A DNA stretch of 64,000 nucleotides from Anaeramoeba flamelloides (taxonomy: Eukaryota; Metamonada; Anaeramoebidae). Location: NCBI GenBank assembly GCA_027625915.1, contig JANTQA010000012.1, forward strand, positions 7,896,501 through 7,960,500, given 5' to 3'. Below are positions 25,001-36,605 of the stretch, piece after piece. The position numbers and the translations under genes were made by a program. Under the pieces are notes generated by a model, which searched no databases, was not told the DNA's origin, and was given only the letters and a program-made list of their open reading frames with translations. Position 1 is the first letter of the stretch. Every line of letters starts with the position of its first letter.

Positions 25001-27899
25001 ATCTTGCATGATGACTGAAACAAAAAATTTCCAAATCCAAATCACTGATGATCCAATCACAAAAGGAACAGGAAATTTTGAAGCTCAAACTGTTCAAGTT
25101 TCACAATCTGATTGGAGTTACCAATTTGATGAAAACTGCTTTAATGATCCCGATAACCAAGAAATCACATACACAGGCGAGCTAGCAAATGGAAATCCTT
25201 TACCAGATTGGCTCGAGTTGGAATCAAAAACTCGTACTTTTTCTTCTCCAAAAGTTGGTGATCAATGTAATAATACTCTACAAGTGATAGTCCAAGCAAA
25301 TGATCATTGTAGTACTTTGACAAGCAATTTTGATATAATTGTTGAAAATTATCCAATAATTAATAATCAACTTTTAGTGGATCAAAGTACAGCAGTAAAT
25401 TCTTGGTTCGAATATCAATTCGATTCAAATAGCTTTGTTGATCCAGAAAATATTGACTTAACATACGAATGTACACTCGCTGATGGCTCAGAAAAGCCTG
25501 ATTGGATAACAATTCATTCAAATAACCGAACATTAAATGGACACACAGATCAAACCAAATGCGATGGAGAAAATATTGAATTGAAAATAGTTGCAAGTGA
25601 TGGGTGTCATTCAATTTCCGATACCTTCACAATTACCTTTACAAATCAAGATATTTCTGTTGGGGATCTTATAACAAATCAATTTAAACCAATAAACACT
25701 TATTTTGAATACCCCTTCAGTTCAGATTGCTTTAATGATCCAGAAAATGCCGATTTAACATATTCTGCCACTTTATCTGATGGCTCACCAAAGCCTGATT
25801 GGCTAGATTTAGCATCATCAACCAGAACCTTTTCTGGTATCATCCCCGTTGATACCATTTGTGACAAATTTTGGGATCTCAAAGTAACTGCAAGTGATGG
25901 GTGCAGCAGTGCTTCAAGTAATTTTAGAATCACATCAACAAATTCAGCACCAACAATAAATAAAAATTTAAAGAATCAGAAATTCAATTCAAACACTCAA
26001 TTTGAATTTCAATTTGATAATGATTGCTTTGATGATCCAGAAAATGCAGAATTAACATATGACGCCACTTTAAATGATGGCTCTCCCTTGCCCGATTGGT
26101 TAACATTTTATCCAAGCAACCGAACGTTTCGAGGTAAATCTCTTGCTGACAATTGTGGAGAAGTACTCGATATCAAGGTAATTGCAAATGATCGATGTAA
26201 TACAAAATCAAATAATTTCGAATTAACAATACATAATCCAGCACCAATTTTACATAAACAATTGGTCAGACAAAATGCAATAATTACTTTGGACTTTGAA
26301 TACACCTTTGATGCTGATACCTTCTTCAACGAAGATGGAGCAGAACTTACCTATAGTGCACATAGGAAGGGATCAAGCGAATTACCTACTTGGCTACAGT
26401 TTTATTCAAATAACCGAACCTTTTCAGGAAAACCTGGAAATGATTTATGTTATATCCAATATGAGATTATTGTTGTTGCAGATGACGGATGTAACACTGG
26501 TTCAGGCTCATTTTATTTAGAACTCAAAAATCGAAAGCCCGTAAGAGAAAAAGACTTTAAAGATCATTCAATCTATGTTTATGAGATTATTAATTATACA
26601 ATCCCCGAAAAGAGCTTTAGTGATCCTGATGGGCAAGATTGGTCCTTAAAGGCGGGACTAGCAGAAAGTGATTCAAGAGAATGGCCCAGTTGGTTGGAGT
26701 TTAATGAAAAAAGTGGAAGATTCTATGGGAACGCAACCAGTTGTGGAGAACCTTATGTGATTGTTGTTTCTGGAGTTGACACTTGTACAGATGCAACTTC
26801 TGGCAATTGGACATTAACAATTTTGGATGATCCACCACAAGCCTTGAAGCCTTTCGAAGATCAAACATTTTTTGTGAATGCGTTTAATAGTTACCAATTT
26901 GATAATGGTACCTTTATTGATCCAAATGGTTATGCTTTAACCTATGAGGCATCGTTATCAAATGGCGAGCCGTTACCCGATTGGTTGGAATTTGATTCAG
27001 CAAATCGAAGATTCACTGGGACTGCATCTGGGTGCACTCAAACTTTAACAGTGAAAGTAACAGCTATTGACAAATGTACTTCCACTATTTCACAAAATTT
27101 CGAAATTTCTCTTGTTAATAATCCGATTTATGTTGATGAGGGGTTAGTTGATCAAGAAATGAATGGTAATTTACTTTTGAATTATACATTTGCACTTGAT
27201 GCCTTTGGTGATCTTGATGGTGAAAATAAAAATTATCATTATTCATTTGAATTTCTTGAGCCCAAAGATAAAAAACCCACTTGGCTAACATTCCAATCCA
27301 AAAATCGAAGATTTCTTGGCAATACCCCAAATGAAGATTTAAATTATAAAATCAAAGTTTATGCCTCAGATAGTTGTGGTTCAATAAATGCATCTTCAAC
27401 TTTTAAAATCAAAATTACTGAAATAGATTACAATACAAATAGTCATGATGAAAATACCACATTGTCAACAGGAGCAGTTGCATCGTTAATTATTCTTTCA
27501 ATTATCGTTGTTCTTTGCTTGGTTTTATTTATTTTTTATAGATACCATTTACAAAGAAAATACCAAAAATTATGGGATGGCAAGGGTGAATTTTTCACTG
27601 CCAAATTACCTGAAGATGATTTAAAACATTCTGGAGATTCAAATAATTCAGAAGATTCATCTACTTCGTCATCCTCATCAAACTATAAACAAAATTCCGA
27701 TATTGAATTAAAAAATACAAATAACCAAGGTGATGAAACTAATCAATTAAATAATACTAACATATTAAATCATGATATACTATCAGATATTCAAGTCTCA
27801 GATTTGTCCAATGAATCGGATTTATTAAAAACAGAGTCATCTGACCATTCATCTTCTTCATCTTCTTCATCTTTTTCTGATTTTTATTCAAATCATTAA
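20276..27899 (+). CDS. Receptor 2: tandem paralog of receptor 1
   Basis: Exons 20276–20333 and 23695–27899 join in phase 1 across a 3,361-bp intron to give 1,420 residues. The order of parts matches receptor 1: the same signal peptide, seven propeller-like repeats, nine CADG domains, one membrane helix (LIILSIIVVLCLVLFIFY) and an acidic Ser/Asn-rich tail. By eye, CADG domain 8, the juxtamembrane segment and most of the tail are nearly identical to receptor 1. The propeller repeats differ most, especially blades 4–6. CADG cysteines are kept. The frame is open throughout with no sign of decay, so both copies look functional. AATAAA lies at 27996. The two genes are head-to-tail, and their shared sequence begins only ~30 bp before the ATG. 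Confidence 0.85.
23363..23550. repeat. Imperfect ~190-bp foldback in receptor 2 intron
   Basis: The left arm starts GCATATTATTTT and contains AATTGGAGATATTTTTTCT and GTAATCTTTAC. The right arm carries the reverse complements in reverse order and ends AATAATATGC. The arms meet near 23455. It lies inside the ~0.96-kb block absent from receptor 1's intron. It is likely a foldback or MITE-type insertion. Short ORFs on both strands here are by-products of the palindrome. Confidence 0.7.
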
Positions 27900-27995
27900 T
27901 ACCTTTTGCAATTTTTTTTTTAAAAATATTTTTTTTTCTTTTTCTGTTTTATTTTAAAACTAATTTATATTTGTTTTTATTTTTTTTTAACACTT

Positions 27996-28001
27996 AATAA
28001 A
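27996..28001 (+). terminator. Polyadenylation signal of receptor 2
   Basis: AATAAA 97 bp after the stop, matching the receptor 1 signal. The duplicated sequence ends shortly after it. Confidence 0.6.
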
Positions 28002-28020
28002 TAAAAATTAATATTTTTAT

Positions 28021-31000
28021 AATTATATTTTTTATTTATTACATTTTTAAATACTCTTTATTTTAAAATAAATTGAATAAAATTTTCATTCACTTTCAAC
28101 AAAAATAGTTTTAATAGGATCAAAGACAAAAGCTTTACTCTTTAATATTTTAAAGCATGCACATGTTATTTTCTCCCTTTTAGAATTGAGTAATTTGGTG
28201 TTATCTTTTAATTCTTTCAATTATTTTTTTTGTTCCGAAAACCAAATGAAAATTTTGTTTTTTACAAGACGATTCAAGAATAAGAAATTCAAATATAAAC
28301 CCTATTCCAAAAATTTGGCGAAATCATTTTAAAAGAAAGGTAAAAAAAAATCTTTGTATTTTTTTTCTAATTTTATTATTAAGGGTTTATTCTTGAAACA
28401 TTAAATCTGTTAAGGAACAATTTTTGAATGCATTGAGTTGTATCTTCCATCTCAAAGAGTATTAGGATATATGTCTAGGTAAAGTCATTAGAAGTTTTTG
28501 AAACTTGTTTTAGTTTTCTTAAAAGAAAGAATAGTAAAATAAAAAAAAAAAAGTAAAAAATAATGAAAAAATAATTTTTTATATTTTTCAATAATTAAAA
28601 TTAAATCACCTTTAAGTTACTAAGTATTTATTTTTTCATTTATAACATGTTTTGTATAGATATCAAAAAAAGGAGAAATAAAAACAAAAAATAAAAAGAT
28701 AGCTTACAAAATTGATGAAATCTAACAACAAAAATTTTTATTAGTATATTTGTTGAAATTTCTTGGAACAATTATTTACAATCAAGGGTTAAACCATTAC
28801 CTTTATTCTTTTTTGATTTTTTTTTTTCGATACAAAAGTAATCATCTTTAATCTAATGCCAACTACATGATTAAGATAACATATCTATGGTTAAACGTAT
28901 TACCAAATGGAAAAACTAAAGCAAAAAAATGAAACTAAAGGATGTAAAAATGTTTACAATATTTCAAAAATCAAAATTATTTGCTAATTGAATGGATTAC
29001 CTTTTTTATTATTCTTTTAAATAGTTTTAAATAATTTGTAAAACCGAAATTTGATATTTTTTGTACTTATAAGGTTATTCCAAACTAGAGAAATTAATTA
29101 AAAATTTGAAAATTTCAATTTTGTACATTTTTGTCATTCTTTATAGTTTTTAAGAAGTACCTTAAATATTATTTTAATTTATAAGATATTTTGAGTATTT
29201 TGCTATTTACTAAATTTAATCAGAAATTTTATAATTATTTTCAGTGAAAAAATATTTAAATTTAGTTTCAAATTAAATAATAATGGTAGTTAAAGATTTA
29301 ACTCATAATAAAAACAAATAAAATAATAAACCATCTTGTTAAAGATATTTTTTATAAATTTTATATTAATAATAATAATAAAAATATTCTAAAGATCTTT
29401 AATTTTTTTTTTGAATTTATGTTTTAGGAGTTGAGAAATGAAGGAGTTAAGGACTATTCGAATTTTATACCCAGTGGGGATTGTAATAAAATACTATAAA
29501 AAGAAAAAAAAGCATTAAAAGACAATGAATTGAGGAAAAGCCAAAATATTGCAATATTTCAATTTTTGATTTTTTTTTGATTTTGCTTGAAAATCATTTA
29601 TTGATCTAAAAACTTTTTGAATTTCCGGAACAAAACAAGGCAAAACCAAAAAACTATTTTATTTGATATTAAGAAAATGCCACTCCACTTTCTTTTCAAG
29701 TATATTTATACTCTTTTGCTACACTCTAACACAATTGGAAAGTAAATCGAGTTACATTTTCCTAATGAAAATTTTTTCTTCAAAATTTGTTGAGAATAAT
29801 TTGGATTTGATGAAGGAAAATTTTTTTTGCCCAACTCAAAATTTTGCAAAAATAACCTAAATTTTTCAAGTTAGAAAGATCCCTTAGATAAAGTTTCTTT
29901 TAAGTCTATAAATATGTCACTAGGTGGAAAAATAGCATTCACAAACAATAACATTTGAATAATCCTTAAGCTCATCTTGTGAATTTACTCAAAAAATTTC
30001 TCTATTCCCACTATAAAACTAAAAAAGTAACACACTTTTTATTAATTATTAATTTAACCCCGAACAAATATGAAAATCATATTTTTAGTTTAATAATGAT
30101 TCTATTTTTGTTTTTTAGAAAAAATATTTCAATTATATTTTTCATTATTAGAATTTCAATTCTAATTTTAGTAAATAAAATTAATTGGTGAATAAATAAA
30201 TTTAAAATTTTGAAGGCATTTTGATAAACATTTATCAATAAAAAACTAGTTCTATTAGATAAGAAAATTTCTTCTTAAAATTTTAACTGATGTAATTTTC
30301 CATTTTTAAAAAATGGAAAAAAAATTTTCAAATTATTTTTAATTTACAAATATTTTATTTAATAAATTTTTTAAACTTAGTTTAAAGAATAAAAATGACA
30401 ATTGAAATAATTTTTGGAATAAAAAAAAATATTTTTTCTTTTGATGATGTATTTAATTAATTCCAAAATATCTTCAATAGTATTGTTTTCTGAAAAAATC
30501 CAATTTCATATTAAAAAAAAACACAATTTCTAAGTCAAATTTACAAATTTTGAAATTTTTATGAAATAAAACTATCTGCAAATATTTAATATTAATATTT
30601 TTTTCAACTATTTCCCCTTTTTTTGTTAACCAAAAGAATTATTGAAAAATTTTAAAAAAATCTTTATATTAATAGTCCATGTAACAAAGACTTTTTTTGG
30701 ATAATAATGATCAAAATGGTAATAAACTGGGTAAAAAATTGTTATAATGTGAGGAATAAAATGAAATAAAAAGTTTTCTTTTTCAGAAAAAATGGATTAT
30801 AAAAAGTGATCTCACTTAAATATATTTCTTTTTTGAATTGAAAAGTATATCCCCCCCCTTTTTTAATTCTTTTTGATCATGCATACATATAAAATACGAA
30901 ATTATATAATATCACTGATATTTTTTTTCATTTTTTGAAAAATAACTGAACAAAATTGATCAAAAATTTTTATTTTTTCAACAGAAGTTACAAAAAACAT

Positions 31001-31757
31001 TATTGAACTAAAAAAAAAAAAACGAAATATTTCATAAGGAATTGTTTTGGATTCTTTTTGATTGAAAAAGGCATTCATTTGGTACTAAATGTATCTATTT
31101 CATTTGATTTATTCATGATTGGGTTGAAATTTCCCATATAAACAAAAATTAAAATAGAGATCCTTAATTTTTTTTCTGAATTGTAATTATAAAATTAAAA
31201 AAAATGAAAACTGTGAAAAAAAGATCGCCTTGGAGAAAAAGATAATTTTATCCTTATAAGACGCAATGTTATTAAATTGTGGGGTTTCTTGTTCCTATAA
31301 TTGATTATCATAATTTGAAAAACATAAAATTGGCCACCTTCTAGTGAAAATCGGCAATGTTGTATTTTTTTTAACAAAAAGAAGTTTTTTTAATTTGGAT
31401 TAAGGACTAATTTCTCAAATTAAAAGGGGGAAATTTTGAATAAAACCACTATTATAAGACTTCTATAATCTCAGTTAAATTTGGAGACTGGGAATTAATT
31501 TTACAAAAACACTAATTGTCATATCTTTTACCTTTCATGGGTTCTCAAATAAACTATTTTTCATAAATTTTGACTCACTTTATAATGTTAATGGGAGTTG
31601 TTTTGAGGGTTGATTCCAGTATTCTTTACAAAAAACTATTTTCAAATTTTTGGATAAGAATCATTTTTTCTAATTTTGCAAATTTTTCTTTTGCTTTTTC
31701 AATTTTTTGTTTTTCTATTGTTTTTCTTTATTTTTTTTTTCTTTTTTTTTCTTTTTC

Positions 31758-31788
<31 letters not shown>

Positions 31789-32504
31789 TTTCTTTTTTTT
31801 TTCTTTTTCTTTTTTTTTTTTTTAAAAAGATCTAGTGGAAAAAAAAAGAGATTTTCGATAAGAAAAATAATCACTAAGAAAATTGAGACTATGTAATGTC
31901 TTTGAAAATGGATTTAATTATTCATAAAAAATATTGTTGTTCAACTTATTTTCAGTGAAAGTTCAGTAATAAAAAATCGGTAATGCTCATTTCAAAAATT
32001 CTGACTCACTTTTTTTTTGTTTTTGGTTTTATTTTTTTTTAATTTTTAATATATCAGGCTTTTATATATTTAGAATGACTTAAAAATGAATTACAAATTA
32101 TATTTAGTTATTATTTTTTTTTGAATACTAAAGGAGATATTTTTTTTTTTCAATTTATTATTTCAGGTGAGTCACAATTTTTGAAAAAGAGTTTATATAG
32201 GATTTAAAAATTAGATAATTTCCATTAAAAATCTAGAAACACAAAAAAATTCCTCAAGATGTTCTAAATATTGTTTTTAGCCACTTTTAAGATTTCAAGA
32301 TGTTTTCAAATTTGATCTTATACTTGAAAATCACTTAAAGCCATTTTTTTTTATTAAGTTTTCAATTATAAAACTATTTGAAAATTTTTTTTTTGATTTG
32401 TTTATGGTGTTTAAAACTTTGAAATTCTTATTTTTTTATCAAATTTCTTCAGAACGAAAATACTTTTTAAGGAGAAGAGAACGAAAAATAACACAACAAC
32501 AAAA
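28021..32504. other. AT-rich spacer before the FCP1-like gene
   Basis: No recognisable gene. There is a pyrimidine-rich tract of T with interspersed C at ~31730–31825. A weak minus-strand resemblance to reverse-transcriptase motif residues near 30400–30600 was considered too thin to call. Confidence 0.45.
31730..31825. repeat. T-rich (TTTTC)n-like tract
   Basis: Almost pure pyrimidine stretch of T runs broken by single C residues on the + strand. It inflates the apparent ORF across it, which encodes only F/L/S and is not a gene. Confidence 0.8.
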
Positions 32505-32604
32505 CATGTCCAGGGTGGAAACATCGTCCTTAAAATTGAATTGTTATAAATTATTTTCATTTTTTTCTTCCAAAACTTTCAAAAATAACTTTAATAAAAT
32601 CAAG

Positions 32605-34703
32605 ATGGAAGAAATTCCTCTACTCTTTAAGCCTGACTCATGGGAAACTGACCAAAAGATGAAAATTATTAGATGGAATCTTCAAGAAGGAAGCCCTTTT
32701 GATTACGACACGTTACTTTTTGAATATTTTATACCAAGATTAGAAGAAAACTATGATCCATTAACTTTAAAATTTTATTCACAAAACGATGGCATAATCA
32801 AAAAAATAATTGCAAAGCCCAACACAATGATTGGTTATTCGTATAAATTCTTTTTTTTTTGAATTTCTATTCTTTTTTTTTTTGTTTTTTGATCTCAAAC
32901 AAAAACATGAACAACAATTGACAAGAAAATTAAAAAAATTATTTCTTTCTTTCTTTCAAAATAAAACATCAAAAAGTGATGAACTTGCTATAATTGAAAC
33001 GTGCCCACATGACATCGTTTTTGATAACTTGTGTGCTTCTTGTGGGAAAAATCTTTCAAATAATCGAAAATTTCTTCAAAAGCGTGTTTCTATTGTTCAT
33101 TCAAGTAATGACATCAAAGTCTCAAAAAAAGTAATTACTTGTTTTCTTCGTCACTATCTTTTTGGTTCAATTTTTCCATTCTTATTAAAGAAAAACAAAA
33201 ATAAATAACAACAAACGAAAAGAAAAGAAAAGAAAAGAAAACAAAAAAAAAGAAAACAAAACAAAAGAAAAAAAAAGAAAACAAAACAAAAGAAAATAAA
33301 ACAAAAGAAAAGAAAAGAAAACAAAACAAAAAAAATAACAAGAAACTAATTTAATATGAATTTAATTTCCATTTTCTCTTTTTTTTTCTTTCATTCTTCT
33401 CTACAATTCTTTTTCACTTGAAACAAAACCTAAAAAAAAAAAAACACTTTAAATTTTCTTTTAATTTGATGGGTGATCCAAAAAACACCACAAAACAAAC
33501 ACAAAAACACAAACAAAAAACATATAGGTTGTTAATGAAATTACAACAAATCAAATTAAAAGACTTTCTTCAAACAAAAAGTTAGCCTTAATTTTAGATC
33601 TAGATAACACTCTTATCCACACTATCACTTTAAAAGAAGACGAACTGATTCCAAACACTTCATTTGAGATCGAAAAATTCCGATTAGAAAATGATGCCAA
33701 TTATTATTATGTCTGTATTCGGCCTGGTGTTCGGGGCTTTTTAGAGAAAATCTCAAAATTTTATGAATTGCATATATACACGATGGGTATTAAAAAATAT
33801 GCACAAAAAATTTCTAGTATCTTGGATCCCTCTGGGAAATATTTTTCAAATCGAATTCTTTCTCGTGACGATTATGACGAACAATTCTTGACTCAAAAAA
33901 ATTTACATAGGATTTTCCCAGCGGACGATACATATGTTTTAATTGTTGACGATCGAGAAGACGTGTGGTTACAAGAAACAGAAAATAATGGCCTCAAAAT
34001 TTGTGATAATTTAATTCAAATTACACCATTCCACTGCTTTTATGAGACCACACATTTAAATGAGATCGAAAATCTGTTAAAAAATTTAACTATCGATAAA
34101 AATAAGTTTGAAATTGAAAAAAAGATCAAATGCTATGATTATGATCAAAAACGAGAAAAAAATACCCTTCTTCTGGTCTCCAACATTTTGGAAGAATGCC
34201 ACAAAACCTTCTACTCCTCAAAAACAAAAATTAAGAATGTCAAAGCCATTTTGTCAGATTTTAAAAGGCAAGTTTTAAAAGGTTGTAATATATGGTTTCC
34301 TTTGAGCTTGTTTGAAACAGATGTCAACACGTTCAAAGTATTGATATCCAAGGCTTTTGACTTTGGCGCGACTTGCTATTATGAATGGAACACCAAAATT
34401 ACACACACAATCGCAATCGATCGCCGGCAATTGGACGAACTGTGCCAAGCCTTAGATAAGGAAAGACCAATGCACCTTGTCTCGCCAGAGTGGATTCATT
34501 CTTCTTGTATAAAATGGGAAAAACAAAAAGAATATTTATTTACCCAAGATTTTGAAGAGACAGAAGAAAAGTTTAATTTGATCTCGGACAAATTGCTTAA
34601 AGTTGATGAAATTTATGAAAAAGAAAACGAAAATGAAAAAGAAAATGAAATTGAAATGGAAAAGGAAGACCTAAAAGAGAAGGAAAAGCACTGGAAAAAA
34701 TAA
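32605..34703 (+). CDS. FCP1-like RNA polymerase II CTD phosphatase
   Basis: Three exons, 32605–32840, 32926–33130 and 33528–34703, with GT–AG introns of 85 and 397 bp (phases 2 and 0), give 538 residues. By family, it dephosphorylates serine in the RNA polymerase II C-terminal repeat in the nucleus. The N-terminal part resembles the biotinyl/lipoyl-like fold of FCP1 (WNLQEGSPF ... GIIKKIIAKP). A Cys/His cluster follows (CPHDIVFDNLCASCG). The catalytic FCPH/HAD domain carries DLDNT (D171, D173), ILSRD and the diagnostic DDREDVW (from D288). A BRCT domain spans residues ~382–491, and the C-terminus is E/K/N-rich. An upstream in-frame ATG at 32506 would add 33 low-complexity residues, so the start is uncertain; 32605 was chosen because conserved sequence follows directly. 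AATAAA lies at 34880. Confidence 0.88.
33212..33336. repeat. A-rich AAAAG/AAAAC tract in FCP1 intron 2
   Basis: Purine-rich low-complexity run inside the 397-bp second intron of the phosphatase gene. On the minus strand it yields a spurious F/S/C-only ORF. No function is inferred. Confidence 0.8.
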
Positions 34704-34896
34704 GTTATTTTAAACCCAACCAACGCGGTGTTTTATTTCTCTCTTGCCTAAACAAAAAATACCCTATCACAAAAATATTAATTCTTAAATTTTATCTTTC
34801 AAAATACTTTTTTGTGATGTTACCCCATCATTTTTAATTCTTTTTTTTTTTTTTTTAAATGTTTTATTTGGATTCAAAAAATAAAATTCATTGTGC

Positions 34897-34924
34897 CTTT
34901 CTTTCTTTCTTTCTTTCTTTCTTT
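34897..34924. repeat. (CTTT)n microsatellite
   Basis: About seven perfect CTTT units directly after the FCP1 3' end. Confidence 0.9.
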
Positions 34925-36414
34925 GTACTCTAAAGGGTGTAAGTACATTTTACCTTTTATCGACTGCCATATTATTATTATAAAAAAAATTTTTCAAAAA
35001 AAAATTAAAGATTTGATAATTTTCACTTTTTAATAACCCACTTAGAAGAAAAACTATTTTTTAATAAGAGATCTTTGAATAAAAATTATTTTGTAAAGAT
35101 ATTTTGGAATTAAAGTTGAAAAATCCAATTTTCCAGGTTGTATTATTATTTTTTTCAAAAATAAGCGTACAAAATTTTAAAAATTTTTTCAGAAAGTAAA
35201 AAGGGTAATTTATTTTCGATGTAAACTCCATTTCACTCAAAGGTTACCTGCCAAAAATAAAATATTCACCTTATTTTTAAGAATCAACCAAATTTAGATT
35301 GTTTAGAAATATGAAAAAGAATAAAATGCGGATTAGAGTTGATATTCATAAAAGTAAAGCCCGAAAAAAAGATAAAATTCCAAAAAAAAACAAAATGTTA
35401 AAAAATTATTAGCCCAATTTCATTTGAACATCTCGTGTAAAAATTTCAATTTCTTTGGAAAATTAAAATTCTTAAAAATAAGATTTTTACTTGGGGTACA
35501 AAAAAACTTTTTAATGAAGTTTACTTTTTTTTACTTTTTTTTACTTTTTTTTTTGACTCTTTCGTTTCTTGCTTTTCTTTTTCTTTCTCTTGTCTTTGTT
35601 TAAAAAAATTTTTTCTTTTCATTTTTTAAAGAAAAGATATCCTATGAATTATAATCTCGCCTAACTTATAGCTAGAATAAAAAGCTCTCTTATCAAGATT
35701 AGAGTTTCTGGCACACATGAGGTAATTTTGTTGAATTATCTCTCTTCAAAAATAAATAAAATAAATAAATAAAATAAAAAAACAAGATTTTTTACTTTTA
35801 AATGTATGAATTTTAAAAGAAAATACAAATTCTCAATTTTATTAATGTTAATTTGAAGTTTTAAATATTTTTTTTTCAAATTTAATGAGAAAAGTAAACA
35901 AGAAAAATAAAAAAAAAAAATTTACAAAATGAGAAAAAAGGAATCTAAATTCAAAAAAAATGATCATATTTATATATTGAAAATTTATTTTGAAAAGATA
36001 ATGAATTAAATTCATAGGATATGTGGATTATTTCATGTATAAAGCTGGATCCTTTGACTAAAAAAGAGTTTATTTTCATTAAAATATATTTTTTTTTTTA
36101 AAAAATAACAATCCCCATATATTAAGGAATACAATATTTGACCTCTGGAATAAAAACTATTTATTATTCCACCAGTGAAAAATAATGTATAATTAAAGTA
36201 GAATTTTTTCAATTTTCAATTTTATTTTAAAATGTTATTTGATAAATTATGAGTATATTGGGATTTGTGTTTAATAATCTAGAAATTTATTCTGACATTA
36301 TTAATTTTATTGAGAGAAAGGAGCAATTAAAGAAAAAAGAAAAGCAGAAAAATAATTAAATTTTAAATATTAAAAACAATAAAATCATTTTCATTTGCTT
36401 AGACAAATTAAAAA

Positions 36415-36605
36415 CCTATCTAACTTTGCCATACTTTCCAGAATTTGAAAAATAATGGGTAAAATCAGAGATTTTACTAAATTCTTTGGAATTCTGGAAA
36501 ATTACTGTTTTCGTTTTGTTAATTTAAGAAATTCAAAAAAAAATGTAGTAAAATTTATTTTTATTTCTAAAATTAAAAACAAACCTAGGTACTCTATATT
36601 ACTTC
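36415..36605. repeat. Hairpin MITE family, copy 2
   Basis: Contains ctttccagaatttgaaaaat and, inverted ~60 bp later, attctttggaattctggaaa, followed by an end-like cctaggtactctatatta. It matches the core and terminus of the copies at 1950, 42960, 58960 and 63260. A further fragment follows at ~36740–36830. Confidence 0.6.

Larger units (their letters stand above)
20246..28020 (+). repeat. Segmental duplication, copy 2 (receptor 2 unit)
   Basis: Second copy of the unit described at 6797–14570. The intron differs by insertions private to each copy: ~1.3 kb in copy 1 (about 7640–8950) and ~0.96 kb in copy 2 (about 22615–23575). The total intron lengths happen to be almost equal. Confidence 0.85.

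Noticed and set aside
30400-30610. Second reverse-transcriptase relic (IFADS and NNTIEDILELIKYIIK on minus)
   Set aside because: Only two weak words are seen, separated by unrelated A/T sequence, with no QGDS or YLGI block nearby. Insufficient to call.
31570-31896. 108-codon plus-strand ORF rich in Phe
   Set aside because: It is created by the T-rich tract; no domain and no coding-like composition.
32398-32505. Earliest ATG of the FCP1 first exon frame
   Set aside because: It adds only low-complexity residues before the conserved start, and the reading frame there looks like leader sequence.
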